Source: Planctomycetota bacterium
GTDB lineage: Bacteria > Planctomycetota > Planctomycetia > Planctomycetales > Planctomycetaceae
Direction: 5' to 3'
NCBI GenBank assembly: GCA_027623235.1
Contig: JAQBVJ010000030.1
Span: forward strand, 1 to 60,286
Length of the DNA stretch: 60,286 nt
Positions 18,255 through 26,907 of this stretch are shown here, one piece after another. Both the position numbers and the translations under genes were made by a program. Within the stretch, counting starts at the first letter, position 1. Every line of letters starts with the position of its first letter. The notes beneath the pieces were generated by a model. The model was not told the DNA's origin. It did not search any database and was given only the letters and a program-made list of their open reading frames with translations.

Positions 18255-19733
18255 ATGTTCGAAGGCATTACCGACAACTTAAAGAACGCGCTGTCGTTCC
18301 TGAATCGTGGGCGTCTCACTGAGGCGAGCATCCGCGAGGGGATGCAGAAGGTGCGTCAGGCGCTGCTGGAAGCCGACGTCAATTACGATGTCGCCCAGGA
18401 TTTTATCGATCGCGTCACCGAACGGGCCATCGGCGACGATGTGCTCAAGTCGCTCAGCCCGACTCAGCAGATCATCGGGATTGTCCATAACGAGCTCGAA
18501 GAGCTCATGGGGCCGGTCGATCACTCGCTGAATATTCGCAAGGGTGAGCTGACCATCCTGATGATGTGCGGTCTGCAGGGGTCGGGAAAAACGACGACCT
18601 GCGGCAAGCTCGCCCGGATGCTCAAGGCGGACAATAAAAAGCCATTCCTCGTCGCGGCCGACCTGCAGCGACCGGCAGCCATCGAGCAGCTGAGGATTAT
18701 TGGCGAGTCCGTCGGCGTTCCGGTTCACACCGAAGACCCGGCCGAGACAACTCCGCTGAAGGTCTGCCAGAACGGCGTCAAACGCGCGAGGGCCGAGGGG
18801 GCGGACGTCGTCATCCTCGACACGGCCGGTCGGCTGCACGTTGACGACGAGCTGATGGCCGAACTGGAGCAGATCGATAAGCGAGTCGGTCCGCACCAGA
18901 TTCTGCTGGTCTGCGACGCGATGACCGGCCAGGACGCGGTGAACTCGGCGAAGGCGTTTAACGATGCCCTCGAAGTGGACGGCGTGATCCTCACCAAGCT
19001 GGACGGGGATACTCGCGGCGGTGCGGCGCTTTCTGTGAAAGCCGTCACCGGAGTCCCGATCAAGTTCATCGGAGTCGGGGAAGCCCTCGACCGGCTCGAA
19101 GCGTTCCACCCGGACCGGATGGCCGGGCGGATTCTCGGAATGGGTGACGTTGTCACTCTGTTCGAGAAAGCTCAGCAGGAGATGGACGAAGATGAGATGC
19201 TCGCCGCGCAGGAGAAAATGCGCGAGGGCAAATTCACCCTCATCGACTTTCAGAAGCAGATGCGGTCCATGCGGAAGATGGGCTCAATCAAGGACATCAT
19301 GAAGTACATCCCGGGCCTCGGCGGGATGGCGGATGCCATGTCCCAGATGGGTGACCCGGAAAAAGACCTGAAGCGGATCGACGGGATCATCGACTCGATG
19401 ACCCTCAACGAACGTGAGAATCCGAACCGCATCGACCGCAGCCGTCGTAACCGCATCGCCAGCGGGGCGGGAGTTGACCCGTCAGAGGTCAACGCTCTCC
19501 TCAAGCAGTTCGGCGAGATGGCGACGATGATGAAGCGGATGTCCGGGATGGGTACGATGGAGCGGATGCGTGCCGTCCAGGACATGGCTCGCTCGGCCAG
19601 CAACGATCCGACCGGGCACATCCGGATGCAGAAACAGCGCAGTCGCCGCGGACCGGTCGACGTTCGTAAGGCGAAAGACGACAAGAAGAAGAAGCGCAAG
19701 GACGCAAAGAAGTCTCGAAAGAAAAATCGGTAG
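18255..19733 (+). CDS. ffh: Signal recognition particle protein Ffh (SRP54)
   Basis: 492 aa. The GTPase of the signal recognition particle binds SRP RNA and signal peptides and docks on FtsY. N-domain helices ([20 protein letters not shown]), the G domain with [31 protein letters not shown] and [14 protein letters not shown], and a Met-rich M domain (about residues 325-450) with [18 protein letters not shown] are all present. The C-terminus is unusually Lys/Arg-rich ([16 protein letters not shown]). It is followed 68 bp later by rpsP on the same strand, a common arrangement. Confidence 0.98.
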   Translation: MFEGITDNLKNALSFLNRGRLTEASIREGMQKVRQALLEADVNYDVAQDFIDRVTERAIGDDVLKSLSPTQQIIGIVHNELEELMGPVDHSLNIRKGELTILMMCGLQGSGKTTTCGKLARMLKADNKKPFLVAADLQRPAAIEQLRIIGESVGVPVHTEDPAETTPLKVCQNGVKRARAEGADVVILDTAGRLHVDDELMAELEQIDKRVGPHQILLVCDAMTGQDAVNSAKAFNDALEVDGVILTKLDGDTRGGAALSVKAVTGVPIKFIGVGEALDRLEAFHPDRMAGRILGMGDVVTLFEKAQQEMDEDEMLAAQEKMREGKFTLIDFQKQMRSMRKMGSIKDIMKYIPGLGGMADAMSQMGDPEKDLKRIDGIIDSMTLNERENPNRIDRSRRNRIASGAGVDPSEVNALLKQFGEMATMMKRMSGMGTMERMRAVQDMARSASNDPTGHIRMQKQRSRRGPVDVRKAKDDKKKKRKDAKKSRKKNR

Positions 19734-19801
19734 AGGCGTCCTGCCGACCCGAAACAAATCCCGGCCTGGCCGGACATGAGTTACTCAGTAAGGAGTTTGA
19801 A

Positions 19802-20188
19802 GTGGTAAGAATTCGTTTAAAGAGAATGGGGCGGACTCATCGTCCGTTCTATCGAATTTCGGTGATGGACGGCCGCAAAGCGCGGGACGGTCGATCGATC
19901 GAGGACATCGGTTATTACGATCCGATGGTCGCCGACAAATCACAGCGAGTGAGCCTGAAGCTGGATCGTCTGGAACACTGGCTCGGAGTGGGCGCTCAGC
20001 CGACCGATAAAGTGGCCGTGCTCATCAAAAAAGTGAAGAACAACAAATGGACGGCGGGCGGCTCAGCGCCGGCCCTGACCGCTCCGAAGCAGCCGGAACC
20101 GGTAGCCGCTCCGCCAGCAGACGATGCTGCCGCAGAGGGTGCTGAAGCTCCAGCCGCTGAGGGTGGTGAAGAAGCCGCTGCGGAATAG
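19802..20188 (+). CDS. rpsP: 30S ribosomal protein S16, with acidic Ala-rich tail
   Basis: 128 aa from GTG 19802, which has a strong ribosome site (AAGGAG). The S16 core is residues 1 to about 85: VRIRLKRMGRTHRPFYRI, VMDGRKARDGRSIEDIGYYDP, and LKLDRLEHWLGVGAQPTDKV. About 43 further residues form an Ala/Pro/Glu-rich low-complexity tail not found in short S16 proteins such as that of E. coli (82 aa). First gene of an rpsP-trmD-rplS set in which rimM is absent. Confidence 0.97.
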   Translation: MVRIRLKRMGRTHRPFYRISVMDGRKARDGRSIEDIGYYDPMVADKSQRVSLKLDRLEHWLGVGAQPTDKVAVLIKKVKNNKWTAGGSAPALTAPKQPEPVAAPPADDAAAEGAEAPAAEGGEEAAAE

Positions 20189-20272
20189 TAATGCCGAGCA
20201 GGACGGACACTCTTGTCCGTCATTTCTCGGGTGGGCAGAAATGCCCAGCCTACGACTCGGGTGTTCATAGAA
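20189..20272. repeat. Two short hairpins between rpsP and trmD
   Basis: GACGGACA/TGTCCGTC with a 4-nt loop, then TGGGCA-GAAA-TGCCCA. Neither is followed by a T run, so they look more like small REP elements or processing sites than terminators. They occupy the place where rimM normally sits. Confidence 0.55.
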
Positions 20273-21001
20273 ATGCGGTTTGACGTTCTCACACTTTTTC
20301 CGGACATGTTTCCGGGTTACTTCGGGCAAAGCCTGTTGAAGCTCGCGATTCAGAACGGACTGGTTGAGACAAAAACCTGGAACATTCGAGACTGGGCCAC
20401 GGACAACCACAAATCCGTCGACGACAAACCATTCGGCGGCGGACCCGGAATGCTGCTGATGTGTCAGCCGGTTCTCGACTGTGTCGAGGCGGTCCAGGCG
20501 GACGCAGCACAGCCGGGGCAGGTAATCATGCTGACGCCTTCCGGGCGAAGGCTTGATCAGAATCTGGTGACGGAGCTGGCAACGAAGGATCGGTTGCTGC
20601 TGCTTTGTGGCCGGTACGAGGGGTTTGACGAGCGGATTCGTCAGACGCTTCAGCCGATGGAAATTTCCATCGGAGATTTCATCTGCAACGGCGGCGAGGT
20701 GCCGGCGATGCTGATGATCGACACCGTCATCCGGATGATCCCGGGCGTGCTCGGTGACGAGACGAGTAACAAATACGAATCGTTCACTGATTCAGGACTG
20801 CTTGAGTACCCGCAGTACACTCGCCCGCGCGAGTACAACGACCTGGGGGTGCCCGATGTCCTGCTCAGTGGCAATCACAGGGAAATCGCTCGCTGGCAGC
20901 TCGAACAGTCGATCGAGATCACGAAAGATCGTCGACCGGAACTGTACGAAGACTGGCGTGAGCGGAATCCGGAAACGCCGAAGAAAAAGAAAAAGCGGTA
21001 G
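20273..21001 (+). CDS. trmD: tRNA (guanine-37-N1)-methyltransferase TrmD
   Basis: 242 aa from ATG 20273; 20 codons upstream are open but lie in a hairpin region, and family homology starts at MRFDVLTLFPDMFPGY. SPOUT-fold enzyme that methylates G37 of tRNAs with a G36 anticodon to prevent frameshifting. Signature parts are KPFGGGPGMLL, LLLCGRYEGFDERI, the knot region EISIGDFICNGGEVPAM and the GVLGDETSNKYESF linker, ending in YTRPREYNDLGVPDVLLSGNH. The C-terminus ends in a Lys tract. Between rpsP and rplS, as usual. Confidence 0.98.
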   Translation: MRFDVLTLFPDMFPGYFGQSLLKLAIQNGLVETKTWNIRDWATDNHKSVDDKPFGGGPGMLLMCQPVLDCVEAVQADAAQPGQVIMLTPSGRRLDQNLVTELATKDRLLLLCGRYEGFDERIRQTLQPMEISIGDFICNGGEVPAMLMIDTVIRMIPGVLGDETSNKYESFTDSGLLEYPQYTRPREYNDLGVPDVLLSGNHREIARWQLEQSIEITKDRRPELYEDWRERNPETPKKKKKR

Positions 21002-21123
21002 CCGAAGTCGCCAGACTTCTGACAAGCCGATACGAAACAGTAGACCAGACTCTGGCGAGTTCAGTATCGGGGAATGGCTCGGTCCACTCCCGATTTGAAT
21101 TCGAAAACGAAAAGGGTTGAACA

Positions 21124-21489
21124 ATGAGAAACAAACTTCTTGAACAGGTCGAAACCGGCAGTCTCCGCGAAGAGCCACTGGTTTTCGAAATTGGCGACAC
21201 GGTCGACGTTCACTGTCGGATTCTGGAAGGCACGAAAGAGCGAATCCAGATCTTCACGGGTGTCGTCATTGCCCGCAAAGGCGGCGGCGTCAGTGAGACA
21301 TTCACCGTTCGACGAATTGTCGCTGGTGAGGGTGTTGAGCGAATCTTCCCGGTTCACTCGCCGAAGATCGCTCAGCTCGAAGTGAAACGCCACGCCAGGG
21401 TTCGCCGAGCCAAGCTTTACTACCTGCGTGAGCGAGTTGGTAAAGCGACACGACTTGTTGAGCGGCGCGCGAAGAAGGAAGAAGGCTAA
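21124..21489 (+). CDS. rplS: 50S ribosomal protein L19
   Basis: 121 aa, normal length. L19 sits at the 30S-50S interface and contacts 16S rRNA in a bridge. Conserved stretches are [62 protein letters not shown] and the basic [19 protein letters not shown]. It is 122 bp after trmD. A 7-bp hairpin (GAAGGCT/AGCCTTC) overlaps the stop codon, and a second hairpin follows. Confidence 0.98.
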   Translation: MRNKLLEQVETGSLREEPLVFEIGDTVDVHCRILEGTKERIQIFTGVVIARKGGGVSETFTVRRIVAGEGVERIFPVHSPKIAQLEVKRHARVRRAKLYYLRERVGKATRLVERRAKKEEG

Positions 21490-21518
21490 GGAGCCTTCGC
21501 TGCGACAAACCGATCACT

Positions 21519-21554
21519 CAACCCGGTGTGTGGCTGCGCATGCCGGGTTGTTTC
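21519..21554 (+). terminator. Possible terminator after rplS
   Basis: CAACCCGG pairs with CCGGGTTG around a GC-rich internal region, then GTTTC. The T run is short, so efficiency is doubtful. The convergent YkgJ-like gene ends 45 bp further on. Confidence 0.5.
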
Positions 21555-21598
21555 ATGCGCACAGAACCCCTGTCAGCGACGGCGGGGATCTCGCGTTT

Positions 21599-22051
21599 TC
21601 AACTGACGACTGGAAGGGCCATCTTCTTCTTCAGCTCTTTCATCCAGGGAGCTCGCTTCCTTGGTGGCAGCATGGCCTCGGCGTATTCCTGGACCTGCTC
21701 GGGGGATTCGAACAGCTTGTCGTAGGCCGAATCGAAATCGTATTCGCAATCGTCGGTCGTGTACTCGCGACAAATCTGCGGCCGGGTTTCGTAGGTTCCG
21801 CAGCGGTTGTCCGGTAGCAGGTGCTTGCAATCGGCCATGACCATGATGAACCACGTGCCCTCGTCAACAAAAATTGACGCCTGCCCGTGCAGCAGGTACC
21901 ACCGGATGTAGTCAAAGTCCTTCCACGTTTTCGGCGTGTCGATCGGGAAGGCGTAGTAGCGGCAGCATTTCGCCGTGCAGTAATCGCAGAGGTTCTCACC
22001 CGCCTTGAGGTCTTTTCGGGCGATCGGGACGTCGATGTCGAATGAGGTCAT
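21599..22051 (-). CDS. YkgJ-family cysteine-cluster (putative Zn/Fe-chelating) protein
   Basis: 150 aa from ATG 22051 (a TTG five codons earlier is possible). The Cys pattern of the CxxCxxxCC family is plain: LCDYCTAKCC near residues 21-30, then DCKHLLPDNRCGTYETRPQICREY further on, which together could bind an Fe-S cluster or zinc. The family is widespread and poorly understood. Convergent with rplS; 156 bp from the PP2C gene upstream on the same strand. Confidence 0.87.
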   Translation of the reverse strand: MTSFDIDVPIARKDLKAGENLCDYCTAKCCRYYAFPIDTPKTWKDFDYIRWYLLHGQASIFVDEGTWFIMVMADCKHLLPDNRCGTYETRPQICREYTTDDCEYDFDSAYDKLFESPEQVQEYAEAMLPPRKRAPWMKELKKKMALPVVS

Positions 22052-22207
22052 CGCGGGCGATTCCAATGAGGCGAAACACGGGGGACGAAACTGTTCTGGC
22101 CAGCCAGCATGCAGGTGTCTTCGAGCGACCGCGAGGAGGAATGCCGACGAGATCCTTCGACGAGGCTGGGCTGCCGGATTCTAGTTTCGAGCGTTTTGAA
22201 TGCCAGC

Positions 22208-23503
22208 TTAACCGTCAGACTTGTCGTCCTGAGCCATTTGCCGCAGTCGCTGTTGCTTGCGGCGCGCGTGCAGGCCCAGCGTGAGGATGTCGAGGGCCTG
22301 GCCGAGGTGGCTCATCGCCGCACCCCCTCCTTTTTTCGTGTCCAGAGCCTCGCGGGCCAGGTCAAGCTGTTTGTCGTGCTCTTCCCAGTCGACCTTCCAG
22401 TTTTCTTCGATGGCGAGTTTTTTCAGCTCGCGTTCGAGCTTGGCCAGTCCCTGCAGAAAGACCTTCGTCGTGCGGGCTCGCGTCGACGTGTAAACGCGAG
22501 CGTGGATCGTCGTTTCCGGCAGTTCGCGAAATTCCGGTTCCCGCGATCTGTACCAGCGGCGAAGCAGCAGCATGATTGCGAGCAGACCGGCTGTCGCTCC
22601 GCCTGCTCCCTGAACCGGATACTCGTTTACGATGCCGTACGTGCCGACGACACAAAGAAGAATCGAGAACCAGAAGCCGAGAAGCCATCCCCACGTCGTG
22701 GTCTCTGTCCCTGTTGCGAGGACCGGCTCGGGAGAATCATTCGGACCGGCCTCCACCCGAACGACGATGACCGTTGTGTTGTCCGAACCGCCTCGCAGAT
22801 TGGCGAGATTCACAAGCAGCTTCGACGCTTCGTCGGGCGGCAGCTCGCGAACGATCATCCCGATTTCCGCGTCGGCCACGTGGCCGGTCAGACCGTCCGA
22901 GCACAACACGAACTGGTCGCCAGGTAGAACCGGGTGAGGCCCGTCGACGTCGACCTGGACTTTTTCCTCGGGGCCCAGTGATCGCGTGATGACGTGCTTT
23001 GCCTCGGGAAGAAATACGTCGCCCGGCTTCAGGGTTCCCTGGCGTCTTAGTTCCCATTCGAGGCTGTGGTCGAATGTGACCTGCTCGATGCGATCCTTGC
23101 GGACGCGGTAGCAGCGGCTGTCTCCGACATGGGCGATCGATGCTCCGCTCGGCCCCAGCGCGAGGACGACGCAGGTCGTGCCCATTCTCTTGAAATCGAG
23201 ATTTTCCGATCCCTTCCGATAGATCGCCGCGTTGGCATGCTCGACCGACTCGATCAGAGACCCGGCGATGTCGCGCGCGCGGCTCTTCAGAAACGTCAGC
23301 GGAATCGTGTCGACGGCAATCTTGCTGGCGAGCTCACCAACCGCGTGACCACCCATCCCGTCGGCTACAACGAAGAGGTGGCCTTTCTTCTCCCAGACTT
23401 CCTGCTCAGCCAGCGTCTGAACGACGAGCGAGTCCTGGTTATTTTTCCGGCGCATGCCGACGTCGGTGTTCGTTGCGTACTGGACTTTCTGTTCCCAGTG
23501 CAT
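22208..23503 (-). CDS. PP2C-type Ser/Thr protein phosphatase with two membrane helices
   Basis: 431 aa. Residues 1 to about 255 are a bacterial PP2C/Stp domain: TDVGMRRKNNQDS (metal-binding Asp follows the first strand), FVVADGMGGHAVGELAS, MGTTCVVLAL, IAHVGDSRCYRVR, LCSDGLTGHV and GGSDNTTVIVV, with the usual metal-binding acidic residues present. A short linker is followed by two hydrophobic segments at about 271-290 and 296-312, then a basic, coiled C-terminal cytoplasmic region. Such phosphatases oppose Hanks-type Ser/Thr kinases, which are numerous in planctomycetes; no kinase gene is adjacent. The membrane anchor places the phosphatase domain at the inner membrane. Confidence 0.95.
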   Translation of the reverse strand: MHWEQKVQYATNTDVGMRRKNNQDSLVVQTLAEQEVWEKKGHLFVVADGMGGHAVGELASKIAVDTIPLTFLKSRARDIAGSLIESVEHANAAIYRKGSENLDFKRMGTTCVVLALGPSGASIAHVGDSRCYRVRKDRIEQVTFDHSLEWELRRQGTLKPGDVFLPEAKHVITRSLGPEEKVQVDVDGPHPVLPGDQFVLCSDGLTGHVADAEIGMIVRELPPDEASKLLVNLANLRGGSDNTTVIVVRVEAGPNDSPEPVLATGTETTTWGWLLGFWFSILLCVVGTYGIVNEYPVQGAGGATAGLLAIMLLLRRWYRSREPEFRELPETTIHARVYTSTRARTTKVFLQGLAKLERELKKLAIEENWKVDWEEHDKQLDLAREALDTKKGGGAAMSHLGQALDILTLGLHARRKQQRLRQMAQDDKSDG

Positions 23504-23896
23504 CGAGGGTTCCGTCGTCTATGTCGAATTGCGACCGAGGTTGTCGAGCGACGTGGCCCGAGTTCATTCCCCAAGTCTCGCTGCGACGTCTTAAAAGATG
23601 GTAAACGCGACCTGTCTCACGGTCACTACGGTGCGTCTCGCCAATTCGGTGCGAATCACTCAGGCCAGTCTCGCCTACCGATACCGAGCGAGGCAAGTCT
23701 GAGTGACCTCAGAATGTCCCGGCGAATTGAACCGAACCGCGATTCGGCGCGGCTTGGCACGTCTCGCCGAGAATCCCGAATCAGAAATTCCGGACTGTGC
23801 GCCGTTTCGATTTGCCTTCTGCTGCCTGGATCCTGATGAGATGGCGAGGCTCCTGCAGAGCACGGATCCGAAATGTGGAAAACGAAATCGTTGAGT
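23504..23896. other. Gap between the PP2C and AI-2E permease genes, nothing recognised
   Basis: About 390 bp. Frames on both strands are short and Arg-rich, typical of chance frames in GC-rich DNA. No strong hairpin or known RNA motif was seen. It should contain the promoter of the PP2C gene. Confidence 0.5.
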
Positions 23897-25333
23897 TCAC
23901 GGTTTGGCAGGAGGCTCGCCATCGCTTTCCCGCAAACCTTCGGCTGCCGGTATCGAGGATGCATCTGACTTGCCCGTTGGCTCGGCTGTTTCCGCCTGCT
24001 TGACGGCTGGCTCCGGCCTGGCGATGGACGGCTCATCCTGCGGTAAATGCGGGTCGACAGTCGCTCCTGCCAACCCCGGGATCAGGCATCCACTGAGTGG
24101 AAGCGCCTGCAGTTCCTGATTGAAAATCTGCATCAGCACGTGCAGACAGCACGCGACGACCGGTCCGATGAAAACTCCCCACAGACCCATGACCTGCAGG
24201 CCACCCAGCACGCTGACGAAGGCGAGCAGCGGGTGCAGAGTCGTGTCGCTCTGCAGAACGTATGCGCGGATGATGTTGTCGAGCGTCCCGATGACCGCGA
24301 CTCCGACGACACACAGAAAAATCGCCGCTCCCCAGTGACCGGTCCAGAACAGCCAGCCCGCGACGGGGAACCACACCAGGAATGGCCCGGCCATCGGGAT
24401 TAACGAGGCAAACGTCGCGACGATGACCAGCAGAAAAAAGTAGTCGACTCCGACGATTTTCAACGCCACCGCTGTCGCGATCCCCTGCCCCAGAGCGGCG
24501 AGAAAAGTTGCGAGCACGACGGCGCGAACGGTCGTGGCGAACCGCGATGCCAGCTCCCGCTGATGACTCTTGTCGACGGGAATGAGCGACTCGGCGGCGA
24601 GAATCAGCTCCGGTCCGTCGGCCAGAAAATAGAACAGCGCCAGAGCAAACACAGCCAGCGCGACCAGCAGACCAGCAAGACTCGCCATCAGGTGCAGCGT
24701 CGTCCCGATCGTCGCTCCGAGGGTGTGCCCGACCGTGTTGCCGACCACGCCGAGCGTCTTCGCCGCGAGACCCTTGAGAACCTCACCCAGTTCTCCGTTG
24801 ACCTCTACAAACTGCTTCTCGAACCAGGGGTCAAACCACGCCTTCCGACGTTCGGCCAGCAGGTTTCGGTTCTGGTTGAGACCTTCGGTTTCCTCGTCAG
24901 AAATTTTCAACAGGTCGCGATCGCTCTGCTGAACCTGGTCGCCCAGATACCACTTGTCGTAGTAACTGAAGATTGAATCGCGGACGCGGTTGACATCGAG
25001 ACGCGTCTCGGAATTCAGGTCCATCAACGAAACCTGGCTCGCCTCTTCAATCCCGGCGTAGGTCCACGACACGATCTGCAGCACACCGAACAGAATGCCA
25101 ATCAGAATCGGCAGGGTGAGTCCGCCGATCACGGTCGCGGTCGTCGCCGCGGCCGCCCATCGACGACGGTCTTTGAACCGGCTCAGGAAGTAATGCAGCA
25201 GCGGCTGGCAGAGCATCGCCGTAATGGCGCCCAGAAAGAGCGGCACCAGAAACGGTGCGATCACCTGATAACAGGTGATCCCCAGGACAATGATCAGAGT
25301 CGCAATGATCCCGAGGGAGACGAGTCGAGCCAT
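23897..25333 (-). CDS. AI-2E family transporter (PerM/YdiK type)
   Basis: 478 aa from ATG 25333 (MARLVSLG); a TTG twelve codons earlier (25369) would add MRIDLNRNADYL. About eight membrane helices: two N-terminal ones, a large cytoplasmic or periplasmic insert (about residues 110-215, Gln/Asp/Glu-rich), then five or more in the second half. The conserved half carries VDYFFLLVIVATFASLIPMAG-like sequence and the PLLAFVSVLGGLQVMGLWGVFIGP stretch characteristic of the family. Members move AI-2, Na+/H+ or unknown solutes; function is not predictable. The tail after the last helix is Pro/Glu/Ala-rich and cytoplasmic. Confidence 0.92.
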   Translation of the reverse strand: MARLVSLGIIATLIIVLGITCYQVIAPFLVPLFLGAITAMLCQPLLHYFLSRFKDRRRWAAAATTATVIGGLTLPILIGILFGVLQIVSWTYAGIEEASQVSLMDLNSETRLDVNRVRDSIFSYYDKWYLGDQVQQSDRDLLKISDEETEGLNQNRNLLAERRKAWFDPWFEKQFVEVNGELGEVLKGLAAKTLGVVGNTVGHTLGATIGTTLHLMASLAGLLVALAVFALALFYFLADGPELILAAESLIPVDKSHQRELASRFATTVRAVVLATFLAALGQGIATAVALKIVGVDYFFLLVIVATFASLIPMAGPFLVWFPVAGWLFWTGHWGAAIFLCVVGVAVIGTLDNIIRAYVLQSDTTLHPLLAFVSVLGGLQVMGLWGVFIGPVVACCLHVLMQIFNQELQALPLSGCLIPGLAGATVDPHLPQDEPSIARPEPAVKQAETAEPTGKSDASSIPAAEGLRESDGEPPAKP

Positions 25334-25443
25334 GAGATAATCCGCATTCCGGTTCAGGTCGATCCGCAAACGAGGTTGCAGGACGGCGGATCATGACGGA
25401 ATCGGAATCAGCCCGACAAGTCTCGATCTGGATTGTCCATTTC

Positions 25444-25722
25444 TCAATGGCCGCTCCCGTACACGCCCAGCTGCGGCCGTCCAGGTGTCTTCTGTTGGTC
25501 GAGCTCAGCCTCGATGACTGCCAGACGGCGAGTGATCTGCTCGCGGTTGGAATCAAATCGATCCTGCCATGAAACGAACTCTGGCGAAGGCTCGGGAGTT
25601 TCCTTGAATTCAGAAACCGGTGCAGGACTGTCAAAATCGGAACTGAGATGCAGCAGGCGGTCATCGAGAGGAGATGCGGCGATTGAGTGAACGTCCAGAT
25701 CAGCAAGACGAATTGTTTCCAT
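25444..25722 (-). CDS. Small hypothetical protein
   Basis: 92 aa from ATG 25722, which has a good GGAG ribosome site 6 nt upstream. No family recognised. The N-terminus (METIRLADLDVHSIAASPLD) is followed by an acidic Pro/Ser-rich stretch and a helix that could form a coiled coil (QDRFDSNREQITRRLAVIEA). No signal peptide, membrane helix or Cys. It lies 111 bp upstream of the AI-2E permease gene on the same strand. Codon usage looks like its neighbours. Evidence for it being a real gene is the ribosome site and the compositional sense of the frame only. Confidence 0.5.
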   Translation of the reverse strand: METIRLADLDVHSIAASPLDDRLLHLSSDFDSPAPVSEFKETPEPSPEFVSWQDRFDSNREQITRRLAVIEAELDQQKTPGRPQLGVYGSGH

Positions 25723-25734
25723 GCGGAACTCCAC

Positions 25735-26050
25735 GGAGGGTCATGTAGTCAGTCGCGGTGTGCAGAACCAGGTGAGCTGCCTTTGTCACTTTCGCGGAGA
25801 AAGTCGGACGAAGAAACGTCGCAGGGTGGGAGACAGGCAGTTCTCACAACACTGTTCTCGACCTTGCTGGTCGGAATGCTTCAGCGATTTGCCTGTGACT
25901 TTGCGTAACAGGGCGAGCTTGCCGGTCCCGGGTTTGGCGCAATTCGAACAACCCTTACCGCGTACCGCCTGCGTTCCTCAGTAACCCCACGAAACTCGAA
26001 AACCGCGACGCCGTCACGACACGAACGACCGGAAGCTGAAGGAGCACTAT
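25735..26050. other. Gap with a degraded hairpin repeat, no gene seen
   Basis: About 315 bp. Near 25786-25806 lies CTTTCGCGGAGAAAG, which resembles a decayed copy of the CTTTCGC hairpin repeat found at 58301-58349. Nothing else was recognised. Confidence 0.4.
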
Positions 26051-26743
26051 TCACTCCGGTTTGACGCCGGCAATCGTCCAGTGTCGGTCGCTGTTTTGCG
26101 AAACGCACTCGCCGCTCCAGCCGAGCGATGTCATGAGCTCGCGAATTTCGTCAACGGTGAGTGCCGCATGAAGCGACTGCCGGAAGAGCTGTTGCTGGTC
26201 CCCGTTCTCCCCGCCCGCATAAGTCCGCACAATCGTTTCGACCTCGGCATCCGTTTCCGGTCGCAGCAGGTCCCGGACGAAAAAGAAGCCGCCGGATCGA
26301 AGGACCCGCAGCATCTCACACAGCGAAGATTCTGGTTCGGGAATGTGATGCACGATGCTGTTTGAGATGACCCAGTCAAAATCGGCGGCGGAATAATTCA
26401 TCGCCTTCGCGTCTTCCTGCTCGAGCAGAATCCGCCCGTCGAGCGCCGCCTCGCGGACGTTCTGCTCGGCAAGGAGCAGCATCTCCACGGCGAGGTCGAT
26501 CGCCCAGACATCACAGTTGACCGGTCGCCGGCACAGCTCGATCGGTATCTGAGCCGTCCCCGTTCCGACATCGAGAATTCGCAGTGGCTCACTCGGCGAT
26601 GACTTTTCGAAACCGGCTGCCTGACTCGCGGCCAGGAGATCGTCGACGAACACGCGATTCACGCCCGAGTGATCCATCGAGTCATAATCGACGGCTTCCT
26701 CGCGAGTATCCATGACCTCAGGTTCGAGCGTCCGCGGCAGCAT
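26051..26743 (-). CDS. Class I SAM-dependent methyltransferase
   Basis: 230 aa from ATG 26743; the upstream open frame (to 27088) is antisense or overlapping noise. The Rossmann core shows motif I ILDVGTGTAQIPIEL (residues 56-70), the acidic end of beta-2 (VWAIDLAVEM), motif II/III EQEDAKAMNYSAADFDWVISNSIVHHIPEP, and motif post-IV LRSGGFFFVRDLLRP. This matches the Methyltransf_11/25 type (UbiE-like small-molecule methyltransferases). The substrate cannot be inferred. The RlmI-like gene lies 164 bp upstream on the same strand. Confidence 0.88.
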   Translation of the reverse strand: MLPRTLEPEVMDTREEAVDYDSMDHSGVNRVFVDDLLAASQAAGFEKSSPSEPLRILDVGTGTAQIPIELCRRPVNCDVWAIDLAVEMLLLAEQNVREAALDGRILLEQEDAKAMNYSAADFDWVISNSIVHHIPEPESSLCEMLRVLRSGGFFFVRDLLRPETDAEVETIVRTYAGGENGDQQQLFRQSLHAALTVDEIRELMTSLGWSGECVSQNSDRHWTIAGVKPE

Positions 26744-26907
26744 TCTGAATCTCCGAATCAACCTCGATGAGAGTGAGTACGCAATTGGATCGTCACCCGC
26801 CGAAAATGTAGCGGAAAGGCGCAAGCCGTCCGGTCCAGGCGCAATCCGTCCGGCCGATCGGCGATTCACCGCGCATTCGACCGGGCGGCTCGCGCCGCAC
26901 CGCACCG

